The notes under the pieces were generated by a model. That model saw only the letters and a list, made by a program, of their open reading frames with translations. It made no database searches and had not been told where the DNA came from. A DNA stretch of 64,000 nt from Sympetrum striolatum. Taxonomy: Eukaryota > Arthropoda > Insecta > Odonata > Libellulidae. Positions 49,770 to 62,439 of the stretch are shown piece by piece (positions within the stretch are counted from its first letter, which is position 1; every line of letters begins with the position of its first letter). Position numbers and translations under genes: made by a program. The stretch is from contig OX388345.1 of NCBI GenBank assembly GCA_947579665.1, positions 29,603,849-29,667,848 on the forward strand. Reading direction: 5' to 3'.

Positions 49770-49842
49770 CGCCCGAACTGGGAGTTGCACCCAGAAACCT
49801 TAGATTAAAAGTCTAATGCTCTACCGACTGAGCTATCAGGGC
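49770..49842 (-). tRNA. tRNA-Lys(TTT)-like gene or tRNA-derived repeat
   Basis: 73 bases on the minus strand that fold as a cloverleaf. It has A box TAGCTCAGTCGG, a five-pair anticodon stem TTAGA/TCTAA and loop CTTTTAA with anticodon TTT (Lys). It also has a T stem CTGGG/CCCAG and discriminator G. Two features are abnormal: a T:C mismatch in the acceptor stem (positions 5 and 68) and T-loop TGCAACT instead of TTC-type (position 55 is G). A TTTT run follows within 10 bases. It shares flanking sequence on both sides with the copy at 42519, which argues for a dispersed repeat. It may be a decayed tRNA gene or a tRNA-Lys-derived SINE head. Confidence 0.6.
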
Positions 49843-49989
49843 TCTTTAGGGAATACTGATTCTCTAGATTATGAAACCAATCTAGGGGAGCAATAAAAAT
49901 AAAATGAGAGAAAAAGGTATGAAGGAAATTAGTTGCTCATTCCTTCCTCATGCATTTAGCTCTCCTATGGACTTAATTTTGCGAAAATA

Positions 49990-52900
49990 ATAAAAAAAAT
50001 ATTTTGGTTACTGCTTCAATAAATAGCCTATTTTTGCTAATTTTGACCAAAGTTTAAAAATTATAAACCTTTTAATTGCTCCATATTACACCACAGTAAT
50101 TAGATATTACAAAATATTTCATACGATGTCATTAAAATTTGATATGTGGGTAAATATTGATTTAAGGTGATTAAAACTCGTTAAAAATATGAAATTAATT
50201 TTCCATGCCCTACAAGAGATTCTTAATTAAATGCGTAAAGACTCATTATACAAAAACATAATATCCCATCGTAGCAAAAAATTCATAGAAGCAAAAATCT
50301 TTTGTGGTGAATTTTGAAGTGAAAGATTTACAGCGGGTATAGTGAAACCAAACGTCAATTGTAGGTAAAATATGAGTAAAGTCGGGAATTCTACATCGCA
50401 GAGCCTAAATTAGGATTCTGGAAGAAAGGAACCCAAAACCCAGGGGAACACGAGACTTTTTCTGAATTATTATTAAAGCTCACAGGCTTCTAGCGGAGCA
50501 AACATCCTCCAGAAGCAGGAAAAAGTGAACTTATTTAATCGGGGAAAGAGAACGGCGGGAAAACTTATCCCACCATCAAGAGAAGGCTTATTAGGAAGAT
50601 CGTTTATCCGGAGCAAGATTAATAAGGAAACCTTATGATTAAGTAACTAGGGTAGCTCAAACCAGGAAGTATTATTTGGTTTCATTGAAATTAGGTACTG
50701 AGGCTACGGAAAAAAATTACTTTATGTTTTACTTTATTATGCATGCATAGGCTAATTATAACTATACACTAGTTATAACTAGAGTCATATAGCTCCTCAT
50801 TCATGCATAAAAAGAATTTTTTAAGCTAGTCCCTTAAAATCAAATGATTTTCCTTTTTTTAATATTTACTGATGAATATCCTAATGTTTTCCTAACTCCC
50901 TAAAAGCGGAAAGGCGACATTAAATTTCATAATCCTTTTTAAAAATAGGATTATGAAACACTCGCATGAAGTCGTAAGTTAGTCTTTTCGATTTTTATCG
51001 TAACTGGAAGTACTAGAATCTCAGTATATTGCCTCCTCTTCCAAATGGACGTTATCCTCCGACCATTATTACAAATAACCCTCAATACCCAGTGCATTCT
51101 TATGGGTGACTGCATGAGCTCGGACACAAAAATCGTAGTGGTTGTGAAAGGAAGGGTTGTGAATCGCAATGGTTGTACTAAAGTATTTTGATTTTATTAG
51201 AATACTTTACAAATTATTCATTTGTTTTGTCGAAATTCTTACAATTTCGAGAATGATCCAATTGTAACTCTAAAATAGGAATCTTTACTCATTTCACCTA
51301 CATTTTTACCCATCTTAACATCACGGTACCATTACTTCCCATTCAATTTAGTAAAATGAAAAAATAACCTGCAAGAGACGAAACCAAGCTCTGAGTGGAT
51401 ATCTTGCGTAAGCCATTCCGAACCGAACCTAGTAGCTATGAAAAATCTACTTAGCCTGGTTTTCCGCGTTTTTAAGGCAAAATATAGGGCATTTTAATAA
51501 AAATCAGTGAAAAAGTCGTGGATGTAAGATCCAGCAATCCAGATTTGCAGACAGGCAAGACCTCTAGACGGAAGCATTACAAAAACTATACACGTGATAA
51601 ATACACATATGCGGGCCCGCGAATAAAAGAGGTTATTATTTATTTGAGTTGGGAACTAGAGAAAACCCTGCTTTGGAATTTCCAAATAAATTAGTATTGA
51701 CATCACCCGCTAGCGTATCATCATCTTATCAAGTTTTGCCACTCTGTTTACGGTTTTAAAAGAAGCAAGAGTTGGAAATGCGATTTTGCGAAAATATTTT
51801 AAATTCAATTTCGTTAAAATGACGAAAAATCACGATCAATGATCCTTCTTTGAATTTAAGACATACTTTACTCGAAATAGTCGAAGCTTCGAACAGTTAA
51901 TATTCCAAACTATCATCACAAACTGTTAATATGTCTCTGCACTCCAGTTTTATGCATTGATCGTTATCGAGGTTTGGCAATTGCTCTACTCTGATTAAAT
52001 CGATAGTAAAAACTAAGCGAAATGGCATTAGATGGATGAAATTTGTCTTCAGATTTTATTTTAGGCAAAGTGACGATTTCATCGGTAGTTTGATTTGGAA
52101 ATTATGACATTCCATAGCCAAGTTTATCAATATTATGTCTGCAAAGTCATAAGCTTCGATGTTTATGAATTCTCAATTCCTTCACCTTTATCTTTCTAAA
52201 ACATTAGAGGGGGAACAACCCTTTTCATGATGGAGTAGGAGAAAAGTAGATTGCCATTGCTTTTATTAATGAGCCAGAATGCAACAAGAGCCATATAGGA
52301 GAAGCGGAAAAGTATAGTGATCCTTGTACAAACGACCTTGACCTAGCTCAACTTTTCATAGCGTATAACGAAGAGTAACCGTAATGAATTGATTTACTCT
52401 GTATCACTCATACTCAATATACTTTCTTAGTAATATAGCAATGTATGAGACGAGACGATACTTAATGAAACATTAATTTCTTGTATCCTAGAGGAAACGA
52501 TTAATATTTTATTCATCAGAAAAAAATGGAGCCGGCACTAAATATTAGTTATTTCAATTCTTGACATTTCTAATTCCAATTTTCATCACCAGCATATTTC
52601 GCGATATTTGAATAGCAATACATTTTTCTTTCATCCTTACATCCTATTTCAGCGTACTGATTCAAGACCAGCTTTTCTAAAACACCTCTATAGAATTGGA
52701 GCGTCATTTAAATTACATTCCGCGATTCTAAAATCTTCGTGCCAAGTGAATAAATATATGCGAATGGTTCGATGGAATCCTCTTTAAAATGGCCGCGTGA
52801 ACCATCTTAAGGAAGATCAATATTTTGGACCAAATCGAGGCGTGGGGATGATGATGATGCTGGGATGAAGGCAACAGGTAAGAGGAAAATGGAGGAAGGC

Positions 52901-53172
52901 ACGCTTAAGGGTCTCTACTTGACTTCTACTTTGAATTAAAGGGTGCGGTTGTATTTTAATTATTCTTGGCTTGAGAGAACATTGATATGGATGGCTTGCG
53001 AGGGAAACCATATTTTCCAACTCACCTTTGATTCTTAAATTGCATTGGGGCATTGCATCTGTATTATTTTCATTTGAAGGGAAAGTGAGCCATACACAGT
53101 ATAATCAGGAACTTTCAGAATTAATTTGACGTCTCAGGCAGAAGTTTTGCAGGTAGTATATTATTTAGTTAT
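49990..53172. other. Intronic sequence; nothing recognised
   Basis: Mixed AT-rich and moderately complex sequence, with no repeat family, RNA gene or exon that I recognise. The short minus-strand frames (51169-50951, 53053-52817) have no domain. Confidence 0.42.
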
Positions 53173-53325
53173 GATTCACATGCTTGAATTTAGAGAAGAA
53201 ATGAAGGAGAAAAAGGGCACCCGGGACTCAAACCCGGATCTCTCGGTGGAAGATCCGGATTCAAGTTCCGGTTGCTGCAGACTTTTCTCCTTCATTTATT
53301 CTCTAAATTCAAGCATGAGAATCAT
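53173..53325. mobile_element. tRNA-like foldback element 2
   Basis: Two arms of about 70 bp (53173-53242 and 53253-53325) with a 10 bp loop. The outer parts share ATGCTTGAATTTAGAGAA and TGAAGGAGAAAA. The inner ends carry a tRNA T-arm each: CCGGGTTTGAGTCCCGG on the minus strand (53222-53238) and CCGGATTCAAGTTCCGG on the plus strand (about 53255-53271). D-arm and anticodon parts are absent. The layout matches element 1: the 3' flank of each tRNA-like half points outward. Confidence 0.78.
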
Positions 53326-55867
53326 GAGTTTCTACACCGCTTACTTAATACATCATTGCTCACAATAACATAGCTGATAAAACAGCATTGCACAAATAAA
53401 AACAAAAGTATAGAATTCTGTAAGAATAAATAAAAATATTTCCTGATAAAATATTAAGATACATGATCATAAATCGTAATATTTCGCATATATAATAAAT
53501 ATAATTATTCACCTATTCTGCATTATTAAAAATATATTATAAGACAGGGAAAGTCTCGAATACTTCCTAAGGCAAAATAGTTCCATTTAGAAAATAATAA
53601 GACGTCTACAAAATTTCGTATCAGCTTAAACTAAGCAAAGACTGAAATGTTTATAAAATGTTAAGTCTAAGTATGGATCGTTAAACAATTAAATTTTGAT
53701 AATTATAATTCTAATATTTAACTATAATATCTGATAATAATATGCCTTAGAAGTAGGAGGGAAACCAACTACCCTCGAAATTTTACTGCGTGCTTAAGGG
53801 AGGGGAATGGTAGAAGTCTAAAACTTTTATTTTGATAAAGAACTGGAATATGGTAGGGATTACGGAAAAGATATAAAAATGTATATCATTTACGAAATGA
53901 AACTCAAATTGTGACGGAAAATAAATATAAGAATATAAATGAATTGAAATTTATAGGAATTCACGTGAATGTGACAGAAGTTCTTCGTAAATGGATAAAC
54001 GTAAATTTAACGCTCCATCTCGGATGTATCGATTCTTCAGAGAAGCCAAAGGTGAGAAGATGACGGACAAGTTAAGCAGGGGAACGACTTAAAGATTTCC
54101 TAGTCTATTCTGAAAGTGTCAGTTTGTCTTATTGATCAACGTTTCCATGGAAATGTTCGCTTTCATTTCGAATGAAAGACGTGAATGTATAGCGAAAGAA
54201 GCAGAAGTGGGGATAAAAAATGAACGAATATCTCTTTCTTTCAAACCTCTTCTCTCAAGGAAAGATCGCGGAAAAAGTTCCAATAAATATATTATTAAAA
54301 CCACCTTCATGAGTGTATTTAAATGTCTGTTTACCAGAAGCGACTTATAAATGTATTTATTATTATATATGCTGCAAGTAGAATATCTTCCAGTGGCAGT
54401 CCCAGCCGTTGTCTATGTGCAACTTAACTCTAGCACCAGACGTTACACACAAACGAATATTCCCAAACTATTATCACGTTCCACAGGTAGTACTTAAACA
54501 CCGCAAAACTACAAGATCTAACTTACATACATCTCCCCGACGCCTCTCCAAAACATCAACTCAACATATATCCTCTTATCACAAAAACTACATTTCACAG
54601 TTTACAATGTTACTTTTCAGGCCTAATCGTTACTTAATCGTTTTCACATCGTCCCTTTTAAAAATATCAAATAATACAAAACACAACAACATTGAATTCA
54701 CTTAACTACATAAACTATAGCATCTACTTTTAAACTTATTTCTATTTTTCGGTACGGTAAGGTAAACGTAAGATATGCTATTAAAATTAATTTAAGACAA
54801 AATGAATTTGCGATGGCTGTACTTCACGGAAAGGAATAACACAACAAAAATGGTTAAAAAGTAAGCCTTAAATGCACGATTTATTAAAGTTAGGAAAGAA
54901 TTAGTTAGGAGAAATGACAGTAAAAGTACATCTTAACTATAGATTATAATACGGGGCCTCAGTATGTTCCAAAAGTGATTTTTTTTCTAGTGCGGCATAC
55001 CTGAAGTTTTTCTTCTATGCCATTTCTGTTGTTAATTTTTGTTTTTTTTCCTGACTATTTTATTGGGAAGATCCAACAAAAAGTTATAAGGAAAAATGAG
55101 TATACTATAAAAAAATAAAACTCGTTTGATTCAAATTTATATAATTTCATTATTTTTTTGGATAGGAAATTACGATAACTTTGATAATGAGCCAATATTT
55201 CGTGAAATTTGTCAGCTTTGATCGCCCACGAAGCTACACGAGCCAATTGACGAAGACGTGATTGCATGCTCTTTTACACTTTAGTGATCGCGTGACGTGA
55301 CGTGACCAGTCCCGACGGGTCATATCGATCCGAAACTCGAAGTCACATTTAATATGTGATCATAGCAATGTATATCATATGGATGTCCAAAATAAATATA
55401 ACATGAAATACTAAAATGACGAGTTTAATAGCAAAATTTTCGTCGAAAGAACAAGTGGTTTACCATAAGAATTCATTGTGATATCGTATGATTCCACTAA
55501 GATTCAGCGATGCGATTGCTATTACAGAATTGAAAGGTTTTTTATAATTATCAAAACAAAGATAAAGAAGTGAATGGTAACACAACATAAAACTTATGTC
55601 TATATTAAGTACAAAAATTTTTAGTGAAAATATCTGCTGTTGTTTATCTTATTTTTTAGGCGCAAATACTCGCGTCGAGTCAAAGCGTATGTGTAGGTAA
55701 GCAGCACATATTGGCACATATTTTGACACAAAGGATTGGCACATAAAATTCGAAAAGAATAAAAAAATAATCTCATCTTTTCTTACTAAACCTCTAATTT
55801 TCACTGGTAAATTCCATTCTGTTGTTATTTACCCGAAACGACGATTTATTTGTTTTCGGGAACTGGT
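53326..55867. other. AT-rich intron
   Basis: Near 55287-55312 there is a small GTGACGTGACGTGACC repeat with CRE-like TGACG cores. Otherwise nothing is recognised. Confidence 0.4.
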
Positions 55868-56660
55868 ATTTTTTTATTTATTTATTTCTTTTATTTATTT
55901 ATTCAACGGGATTTACCCTTTTGTTACAAAAATGTCACAGCACCAATATCACATAGCAGAATTTAAAAGTATAAAATACAATAAACAATAGGATTTTATA
56001 AGTATAAAATAATACAAATATGGAAATTAATATCACAAATTATTGGATTTTAAGCATAAATATCACTATCGTCATTATAAGTAATAAAATTTACGTATAA
56101 GATGTTACAAGTACTAAACACAAACAGCATTTGCGAAGAGAATAATTATTAAAAGCTTTATGAAAATTAATAGAAACAGAATGCCAAATAAATTTTAACA
56201 TATACCTGTATGATATAAATTATAAAAAAATACATATGAATGATACAATAACATATTTTATGTATTATTTACAGTGAGTGATTTATAATTCTTTTTAAAA
56301 TTATGTTTAGTATTCAATGGGGCTTACATTTTTAATTGTATGTAAACTAGTGTGGAATATGTCTATATTTTTAAGGTGAGCATTTGCTAATCGATGTAGC
56401 CTATTGAGGGGTGCATTATAAGAGTAATTAGTTTTTGAAACAAGTATGGCGAATTCATTTTTCATAGCAGAAATATTAATTACAATGTTCATTTTTATTA
56501 CATTTTTGACACCGATAACGGTAAACGGATTTTTAATGATCCTTGTTAATAAAAAAGCCGCATTAAAACTCAATTCCATTCTATTTGCGTTCAGAAATTT
56601 TATCTTATTTTCAACTTAATTAATGGATCAGTGAGGCAATTTACATCGCTAAATAGCCGT
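55868..56660 (-). mobile_element. LINE 3' end, minus strand, with TTTA/TAAA tail
   Basis: The minus-strand frame 56579-56307 reads FNAAFLLTRIIKNPF..., then TNYSYNAPLNRLHRLAN, then NIDIFHTSLHTIKN. It resembles the C-terminal domain after the RT in CR1/L2/Daphne-like LINEs (FLYKLING...RTNYxxNxPxxRLxRxxN...DIFxxSLxxFK). The 3' end is marked by a (TAAA)n tail at about 55868-55905. Upstream homology fades by 56660. It is a 5'-truncated copy. Confidence 0.62.
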
Positions 56661-56949
56661 CGCTTTAAAATTTTCGTCAAAATATTTCCTTGTTTAGCTA
56701 ATTGTAAAGCGTATTTTGCATATCTGTAGTATAATATCGGAAGATTGCTCGTTGTTGCTAGGCTGCTGATGGTTTGAATCAGGACGTGGAGATAACGAAA
56801 ACTATAAGAAGATATGGGACAATACGAAAAGTTGTACGAATGTATGAAAAATGACTGCTTGAATAGATAAATGTGATTATTATGATGGAAATGCAATAGA
56901 ATTTACTTGGCACAAGAAAGTGTGCAATTTAACCCAAGTGAATAGTGTG

Positions 56950-57120
56950 ACATGACTGGGACTCGAACCCTGGTCTCCTACTTTCCAGACGTGTTCAAAC
57001 CAACTAAATTACTATTGACATAACAACCACCACCCGACAAAGGACGGGTTTATGGTAAGCATGGTAGTTTATTTGGTTAGAATACCAAGTGGGAGACCTG
57101 GATTCGAGTACCAGTCATGT
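56950..57120. mobile_element. tRNA-like foldback element 3
   Basis: Two inverted arms of about 60-67 bp (56950-57016 and 57061-57120) around a 44 bp loop. The right, plus-strand arm has an A-box-like TAGTTTATTTGG and a B box GGATTCGAGTACC. The left, minus-strand arm has TAATTTAGTTGG and GGTTCGAGTCC. Each half approximates a 70-base tRNA with its 5' end at the centre, the same divergent layout as element 1, but the tRNA-like sequence is different. Outer ends read ACATGACTGG. Confidence 0.78.
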
Positions 57121-58144
57121 AACTATTTTTAAGTTCGTGTACAACCTCGAATATAATGTTTTTATGCGCGTATGATACAAGATTTTGCATTCAAATACAT
57201 TTCGGAAATACCTCTGCTCAGAAAATCATGGGTAGGAAAGGACATTTAAAAGTTTCCTTTAGAATGGATTCGGAGTGACTTGCTGTCAGATTCAGGCTAA
57301 TCGAAGGAGTCCAATTCGTCTGGTGTTAGACGAAGAGTAGAAGAGGCTAAGAACAAAGGGGAGGATGGAAATTGAGGATGGCATCCAGAACTTAGCAAAG
57401 GCCAATGAAAGGAGAAGAGATTGAGATGACATCTGAGTGGATAACAGAAGAAGCACCGTACTTCTCGCGCTAATTTCCATTTCCTACGCTCGCTTCTAAC
57501 AAACGCAGGGCTAAAATGAAATTAAACTCCAGATTTTCAATACCCCGAGGTGGCTTCCATCAATTGGTGGTCTTGTCAAAGACGAGAACCCTTGAGATAT
57601 TGTAAGCTTACAGATTTGATATATCTTACGTGAATAATACATACTTATTACCTACAAATATTTTCCCAATCTTTTCTAACAAGGAATTTTCATAGACAAA
57701 GGTATTAGAACTACTTCGAAGAATCTAAATATAAATAATCATATAAAAACGTTTCATCGTCGTCTATTCGATTTCAAGTCATCTTCAGCAGCTTTGAATT
57801 CAAGTGTTTCTACGAAACATCTGCGATAATCCTTTTGAGAAAATATTCGTCAAGATAGACGTCCTGTATCTTTTTAACACGTAAAGTATTCGATAAAAGA
57901 CGTACATTATAATATAAAGTAGCATTTTAAGATTCGCTGGGAAAATTTTCAAGATCCACACTTTATAAAAGCATTGTTGGCAAGGGTCTGTTTAAGATTC
58001 TAGCCCTTTGGGTAGCTGGCTTTAGTTTATTACGAAGAACATAAACTAGAGAATTACTTCGTTAAAAATGGCAAAACTAAATTTAACTCATGGAAATATA
58101 TAGTACTAAAATTAAACTCTACGGAACGGCGATTCACTTGCATG

Positions 58145-58300
58145 ACTAAATGGTGAATAAAGAAACACTTTTCAAAGCGAAACTGGTATTATTTTATTAA
58201 AAAATAAATTTGAAAAATAGTAGTAGTATTATGGAAAGTGATGCTTGAATAAAAAATACCAGTTTCGCTTTGAAAAATGTTTTTTTATTCATCATTTAGT
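58145..58300. mobile_element. Foldback MITE, 156 bp
   Basis: Inverted arms of about 50 bp (58145-58198 and 58248-58300), matching at about nine positions in ten. They share the uninterrupted core TTTTCAAAGCGAAACTGG. The ends read ACTAAATG. The central loop is AT-rich. No clear target duplication was seen. Confidence 0.65.
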
Positions 58301-59270
58301 ACTATACTGCATAAATCTGATCTCTCTGATTAATGGAAAATGAAAATTCTTCCTCTCATTTAAATATCTATCATTGAATAAAATTGAAGATGGACATATA
58401 AATGGAACAACTAATAAGTGGCGTGATAAATTTCATCGAACCTGTTTCAATATGTGAGAATGTGAGTTTACCCACAGCTATTTCTTAGTGCATTTACGTG
58501 GTTTCGTTCGATTTAACATCACCCTAAGCTTCTAATGATATCTATTTACCTCACTGAAAATATAACCTACTGTTTTTAATAAAAGTAATGCTTACTTTTT
58601 TCATTTCCAACCACCTTTGTCAACCCATATCTAATTCTACGAATCATCATTTTCTTTTCATCTGAAGACATTTATTATCCACATCACTTTAAATTCCTTA
58701 TTCTTGCCCATTTTTGCATCTTCCTCAGCGCAATTATACATGTTAGTACGTGGATTGTAGTCATTTCACAGAACACTCAGAATGCTGCAATGGGACCGTT
58801 TACCCCGAATGGAGCTCAGCTTCGTAACTCTCGTCCAAAATATCCATTTATGCCGATAGACGAGGAAAAAGGGCCTTTTGTACCCTAAGGAAAATAACCC
58901 TCGCGGAAATAAAACTAACGTTCCCTAGAAATGCACATTAGTGCGGTGGTTAAGGAGGGAAAAAGCAGAAGACGAGAGCAAAAAGAGGGGCCATCAAAGG
59001 AAACCGCAGCAAAAAAGAGCCCAAGAACAGCACACAAAGGGAGGCGTCCCTGGGAGGGCAAAAGTAAATATTTATCATGGTTTTGTTTTCCCAGAATCGA
59101 AGCAAGAAGCAGCGCTGAATTGGCACTCAACATCAAGGTATGAATAGTGTTTCTGTATTAATTACAGGTTCCGTCAAAAGAGAGTCCATCCCCACGGCCG
59201 GTTTGTACCTCAACCCCTCCACCGTTAGCTACCAAAAGTTATGAGGGGGATTCAGGCTCGCGAGGTACAT

Positions 59271-59335
59271 CTACATCTACATTAATACCCTAAAAGCCAC
59301 CTTCTGGAGTGTGGCAGGGGGTGTTTTAGAGCTTA
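59271..59335 (-). mobile_element. LINE 3' UTR tail fragment
   Basis: On the minus strand it reads CACCCCCTGCCACACTCC, then a GGTGGCTTTTAGGG block, then ATGTAGATGTAGATGTA, matching in order the 3' UTR landmarks of the LINE copies at 30600-30677 and 37590-37650. It is truncated to about 65 bp. Confidence 0.6.
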
Positions 59336-59595
59336 AACTACTTTTTATTTTAAAATCTATGGAGGTGGTTGTGATATTGTGAAAATTCATCATAGAAATA
59401 TGATGTAAATTTTTCCGCAGATATATTTTAGACCCGGTTTCGATTACATTACAATCTTAAGGTTAACAGAACACTAACCATTTAAACTCAAAAATGGAAG
59501 GAAATCGAACAATCCCTCATCAGCCGGTCTATACGTTGTGAACTTGTCCAAACGACTACGGCGCTCTACCATCAATTCTTCAAATGCCATTAATC

Positions 59596-59760
59596 GGCCG
59601 TGGTGGCCGAGTGGTTAGCGTGCGTATCGCTCCATCCCCACGGTCCCGGGTTCTAATCCCGGCTAGTTGGAATTTTCTGGCTAGGGAATGGCGTGATTGT
59701 TATTGTTAATACCTATCACTGTAAAAATTGTGGGGTATAAGAAATAAAATAAAAATAATA
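59596..59760 (+). repeat. tRNA-derived SINE, about 165 bp
   Basis: The tRNA-like head has A box TGGCCGAGTGG (59604-59614) and B box GGTTCTAATCC (59649-59659), class II (Ser/Leu) in style. It is followed by a body of about 80 bases and an A-rich tail (AAATAAAATAAAAATAATA) ending at 59760. This is the classical SINE layout with an internal Pol III promoter. A related copy lies at 30679-30758 on the other strand. Confidence 0.75.
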
Positions 59761-60477
59761 TTCCTAGCATCTTCCTCTACTTTCCTTTCCTGATTGGTTG
59801 TGTTACTTTTTATTCCTATGTCCTTCCATTTTTAAATTTGAATTGTTGTCTGTGAACCCAAAGATGATAATGTAGTCGAATTCGGTATTAAATAAATTTG
59901 TGAAGAAGTACACATCATCTGTCTATTTTTATTTTGTTGCTATCGACTATCGTTCGCGGAAAGAATGAGTTTTCAAAACTTGTATTAAAGTCTCCTTCTC
60001 TGTCAATTGCTTCAGGCACAACTTTGTGGCATGACTCCATAACCTTGAGAAATGAAAAAATAAGACTTATTAACCCGTACCTCTGGGGTAATTCATTTTG
60101 CTGCCAAGGTTTCGACGCGTTGCATCATCATCAGACAAGGGTACAGAAAATTTTCGTCAATGAATGTAGTAAAGCATGAGCATTAAACCAAATTAATTTT
60201 CCCTCATGTTTTACTATAGATTGTATATTGACATACCTACACTAGCAGAATAATTCAATTCCCTAGAAATAGCAATAATATAAAATTTGGTAAAACCAAA
60301 AAAATGCTGACAAAACATATCAGTAAACAACTACATTTGTCAAATTTTAATGCATAATCGCCATAAAATGTACTGTATATTAATTATGAGAACAGTGTGA
60401 CGTAATTGAAATAAAACTATACCTATTTACTTACATGATCAATTTTGCAAATAGAACAAAATTCAGGTGGTAAGATT

Positions 60478-60740
60478 TATTTATTTGACCCTTTACTGGC
60501 GAGGTTAGGCCCAAGTGGGCCTCTCATATATAGATTATACTTAGATTTATATTATATTTATATAATATATATGTATAGATTATATATAGATTTATCTGAC
60601 ACAACAACATTATAATACCTTATAGTAAGATAAAATATATATTCCTAAAGTCTTTTTTGCTTTTCGGGTATGGTGTGAGAGCCTCTTCAGGCAACATTTC
60701 CAATCTTTTTCCCACTAATTATAAATGAATACTTCGTGAT
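60478..60740 (-). mobile_element. LINE 3' end, minus strand, decayed
   Basis: On the minus strand 60740-60640 gives KYSFI..., then after a frameshift LEMLPEEALTPYPKSKKDF. This corresponds to the KYSFFDRGIRD...NDLPGEVFIPMPKNSK segment at 62815-62920. The 3' end is an AAATAAATAAAT tail near 60478-60490. The 3' UTR contains a low-complexity AT stretch (60520-60600). Confidence 0.55.
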
Positions 60741-61049
60741 TTTTATTACTATCGCAATTATATTGTAATAGTAAAAATGTAATGTGTTGTAATTGTAGTA
60801 CATTTTTACGTTCTACGTAATATACTATACTGAAAATACCTAACATATTGTAATACAATTTAACGTAATTATTAGTCATAATATAATTGAAACTACAGAT
60901 GAGAATGGCTTGCATTAAACATTCTTTTGTACGTTGTTAGATGAATAAATAAAATTTTTTTAATGCATCGAAAAAAGAGCGAACTCTGGAATTTTAAATT
61001 CCCGCATCATCCCCTCGAAGTTTCTTAATTTTTCCCCATCGCTAAATTC

Positions 61050-61340
61050 CCATCCCTTCTGCTTTAATGAGACTTTCGCTGGTGCCGCGGGTCGTCTCGT
61101 AATTTCATTTCGGAGGCTAAATAAAGGCGCAGCGGGGAAATTTGTTCACAGTCTATGATTTCCTTTTTTTCCTTCAGCGATTTATCGCCTGCGTAATTTC
61201 GGTGCAAAACTGATTACAGCGCCTCCGTTTAAGTGTAATCTCATCAGTCGCATCGCTTTGTGAATCGATTATATGTTCGATCATTTTGTTATTGCATTAT
61301 AACGCCTGCATTCACGTGATCAGTGACGTGGAGTACGCCT
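61050..61340. other. Complex GC-richer block
   Basis: Non-repetitive sequence with balanced composition, for example GGTGCCGCGGGTCGTCTCG, AAAGGCGCAGCGGGG, ATCGCCTGCGTAATTTCGG and CACGTGATCAGTGACGTGG. The last resembles an E-box (CACGTG) beside a CRE-like half site (TGACG). There is no open frame of note. It is a candidate regulatory element by composition only. Confidence 0.35.
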
Positions 61341-62439
61341 CGACTCATAGGTCGCGATAGTAGATTTTATTGGATAATAAAGAGGAAAGAAATTGTACAT
61401 AATTGGATGGGAAAATCAACAGCCAAACCCCTTGATTGACAAAAAGCGTAGTAACGAAGTTATTTTTTTAGTTTACATCCCGAATTTTCTGAACGTCAAA
61501 TATGATTGCTGAAAACAAATTATAACAAATTAATATTCTAAATTAAAGATTTAAACGCGAGTTACGGTCAAATAATCCCAATTAAAATCTTTAAAAACTA
61601 TAAATTATATTTAATGAAATGAAATTCTAATTATAAAAAAGCAACTAATTTTACTATACAGCAAAAATCAACGAATGTATGATGATAACTCAACGAAGAA
61701 GCAACAACCAAACAATAATGATATCATTAGTACATAATGAATGGAAAAGCAATCATCAACCAATGAATGAAGATTAACCATTGATAATAATAAAAAATCA
61801 AAAGGGGGTTAACACTCAATGAAGAAACGATAAAAGATATACAAAGAAACTATCAAGAACTGTCTATCCTAAGAAACAACAAGAGGACAAATTGAAGTTG
61901 TTATGATAAATGAGAAGTATAAATAAATTACTATTCAAGTCGCGTATGAATGAATATTGTTAAGAAGTAAAAAATATTTTGAAATTATGTTTATTTTGAA
62001 TCAATGCAGACATTCCTTTCGTGCCACGCAATTATTATTTCTCTTCCTTTTTAAACATTACTGATGAATACATTTTCTATCATTAAATTTCGTCTTTAGC
62101 GTTGGTAAGTCAAAATACAAAATTCCGAACCACTCTTATTGATCAGATATTCTCAGTAAAGAGCGTGTTTGAAGATCAACTTTCTACCAATATTAAAATG
62201 AGCTGCGTTAGTATTTCCTACACGAGTCGCCCTCTATTTGGCCGCAAAACTCTGAAGCAACAGAGATGGGTGTTATCACAGGAAACTCTTGAATTTTGAA
62301 TTCTCTCTTTGACAGAAAGAAGAAATAACTGCGGCTTGAGAATGGAATGATACCGACTTTACCAGATCAGAATCATCGATACATTTGTTGAAATTCCTAA
62401 ATTTGTGATATTTCTTATGTTAATTTAATTTATTTACGA
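61341..62439. other. AT-rich intron; nothing recognised
   Basis: 61650-61900 is purine-rich and loosely repetitive (ATGA, CAACAA, AATGAA). No element or gene is seen. Confidence 0.45.

Larger units (their letters stand above)
57121..59595. other. Intronic sequence around the MITE at 58145
   Basis: 58780-59260 is GC-richer and has overlapping open frames on both strands (58915-59147) caused by purine-rich sequence. No domain was recognised. The LINE tail at 59271 is listed separately. Confidence 0.4.

Noticed and set aside
52764..52800. Another GGTTCGA unit (GGTTCGATGGAATCC)
   Set aside because: The companion motifs of the array family are missing or too weak.
55287..55312. CRE-like GTGACGTGACGTGACC as a regulatory site
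   Set aside because: A short simple repeat with no supporting context.
58915..59147. Overlapping open frames on both strands
   Set aside because: They arise from purine-rich, stop-poor sequence; all three frames give low-complexity charged or hydrophobic peptides without domains.
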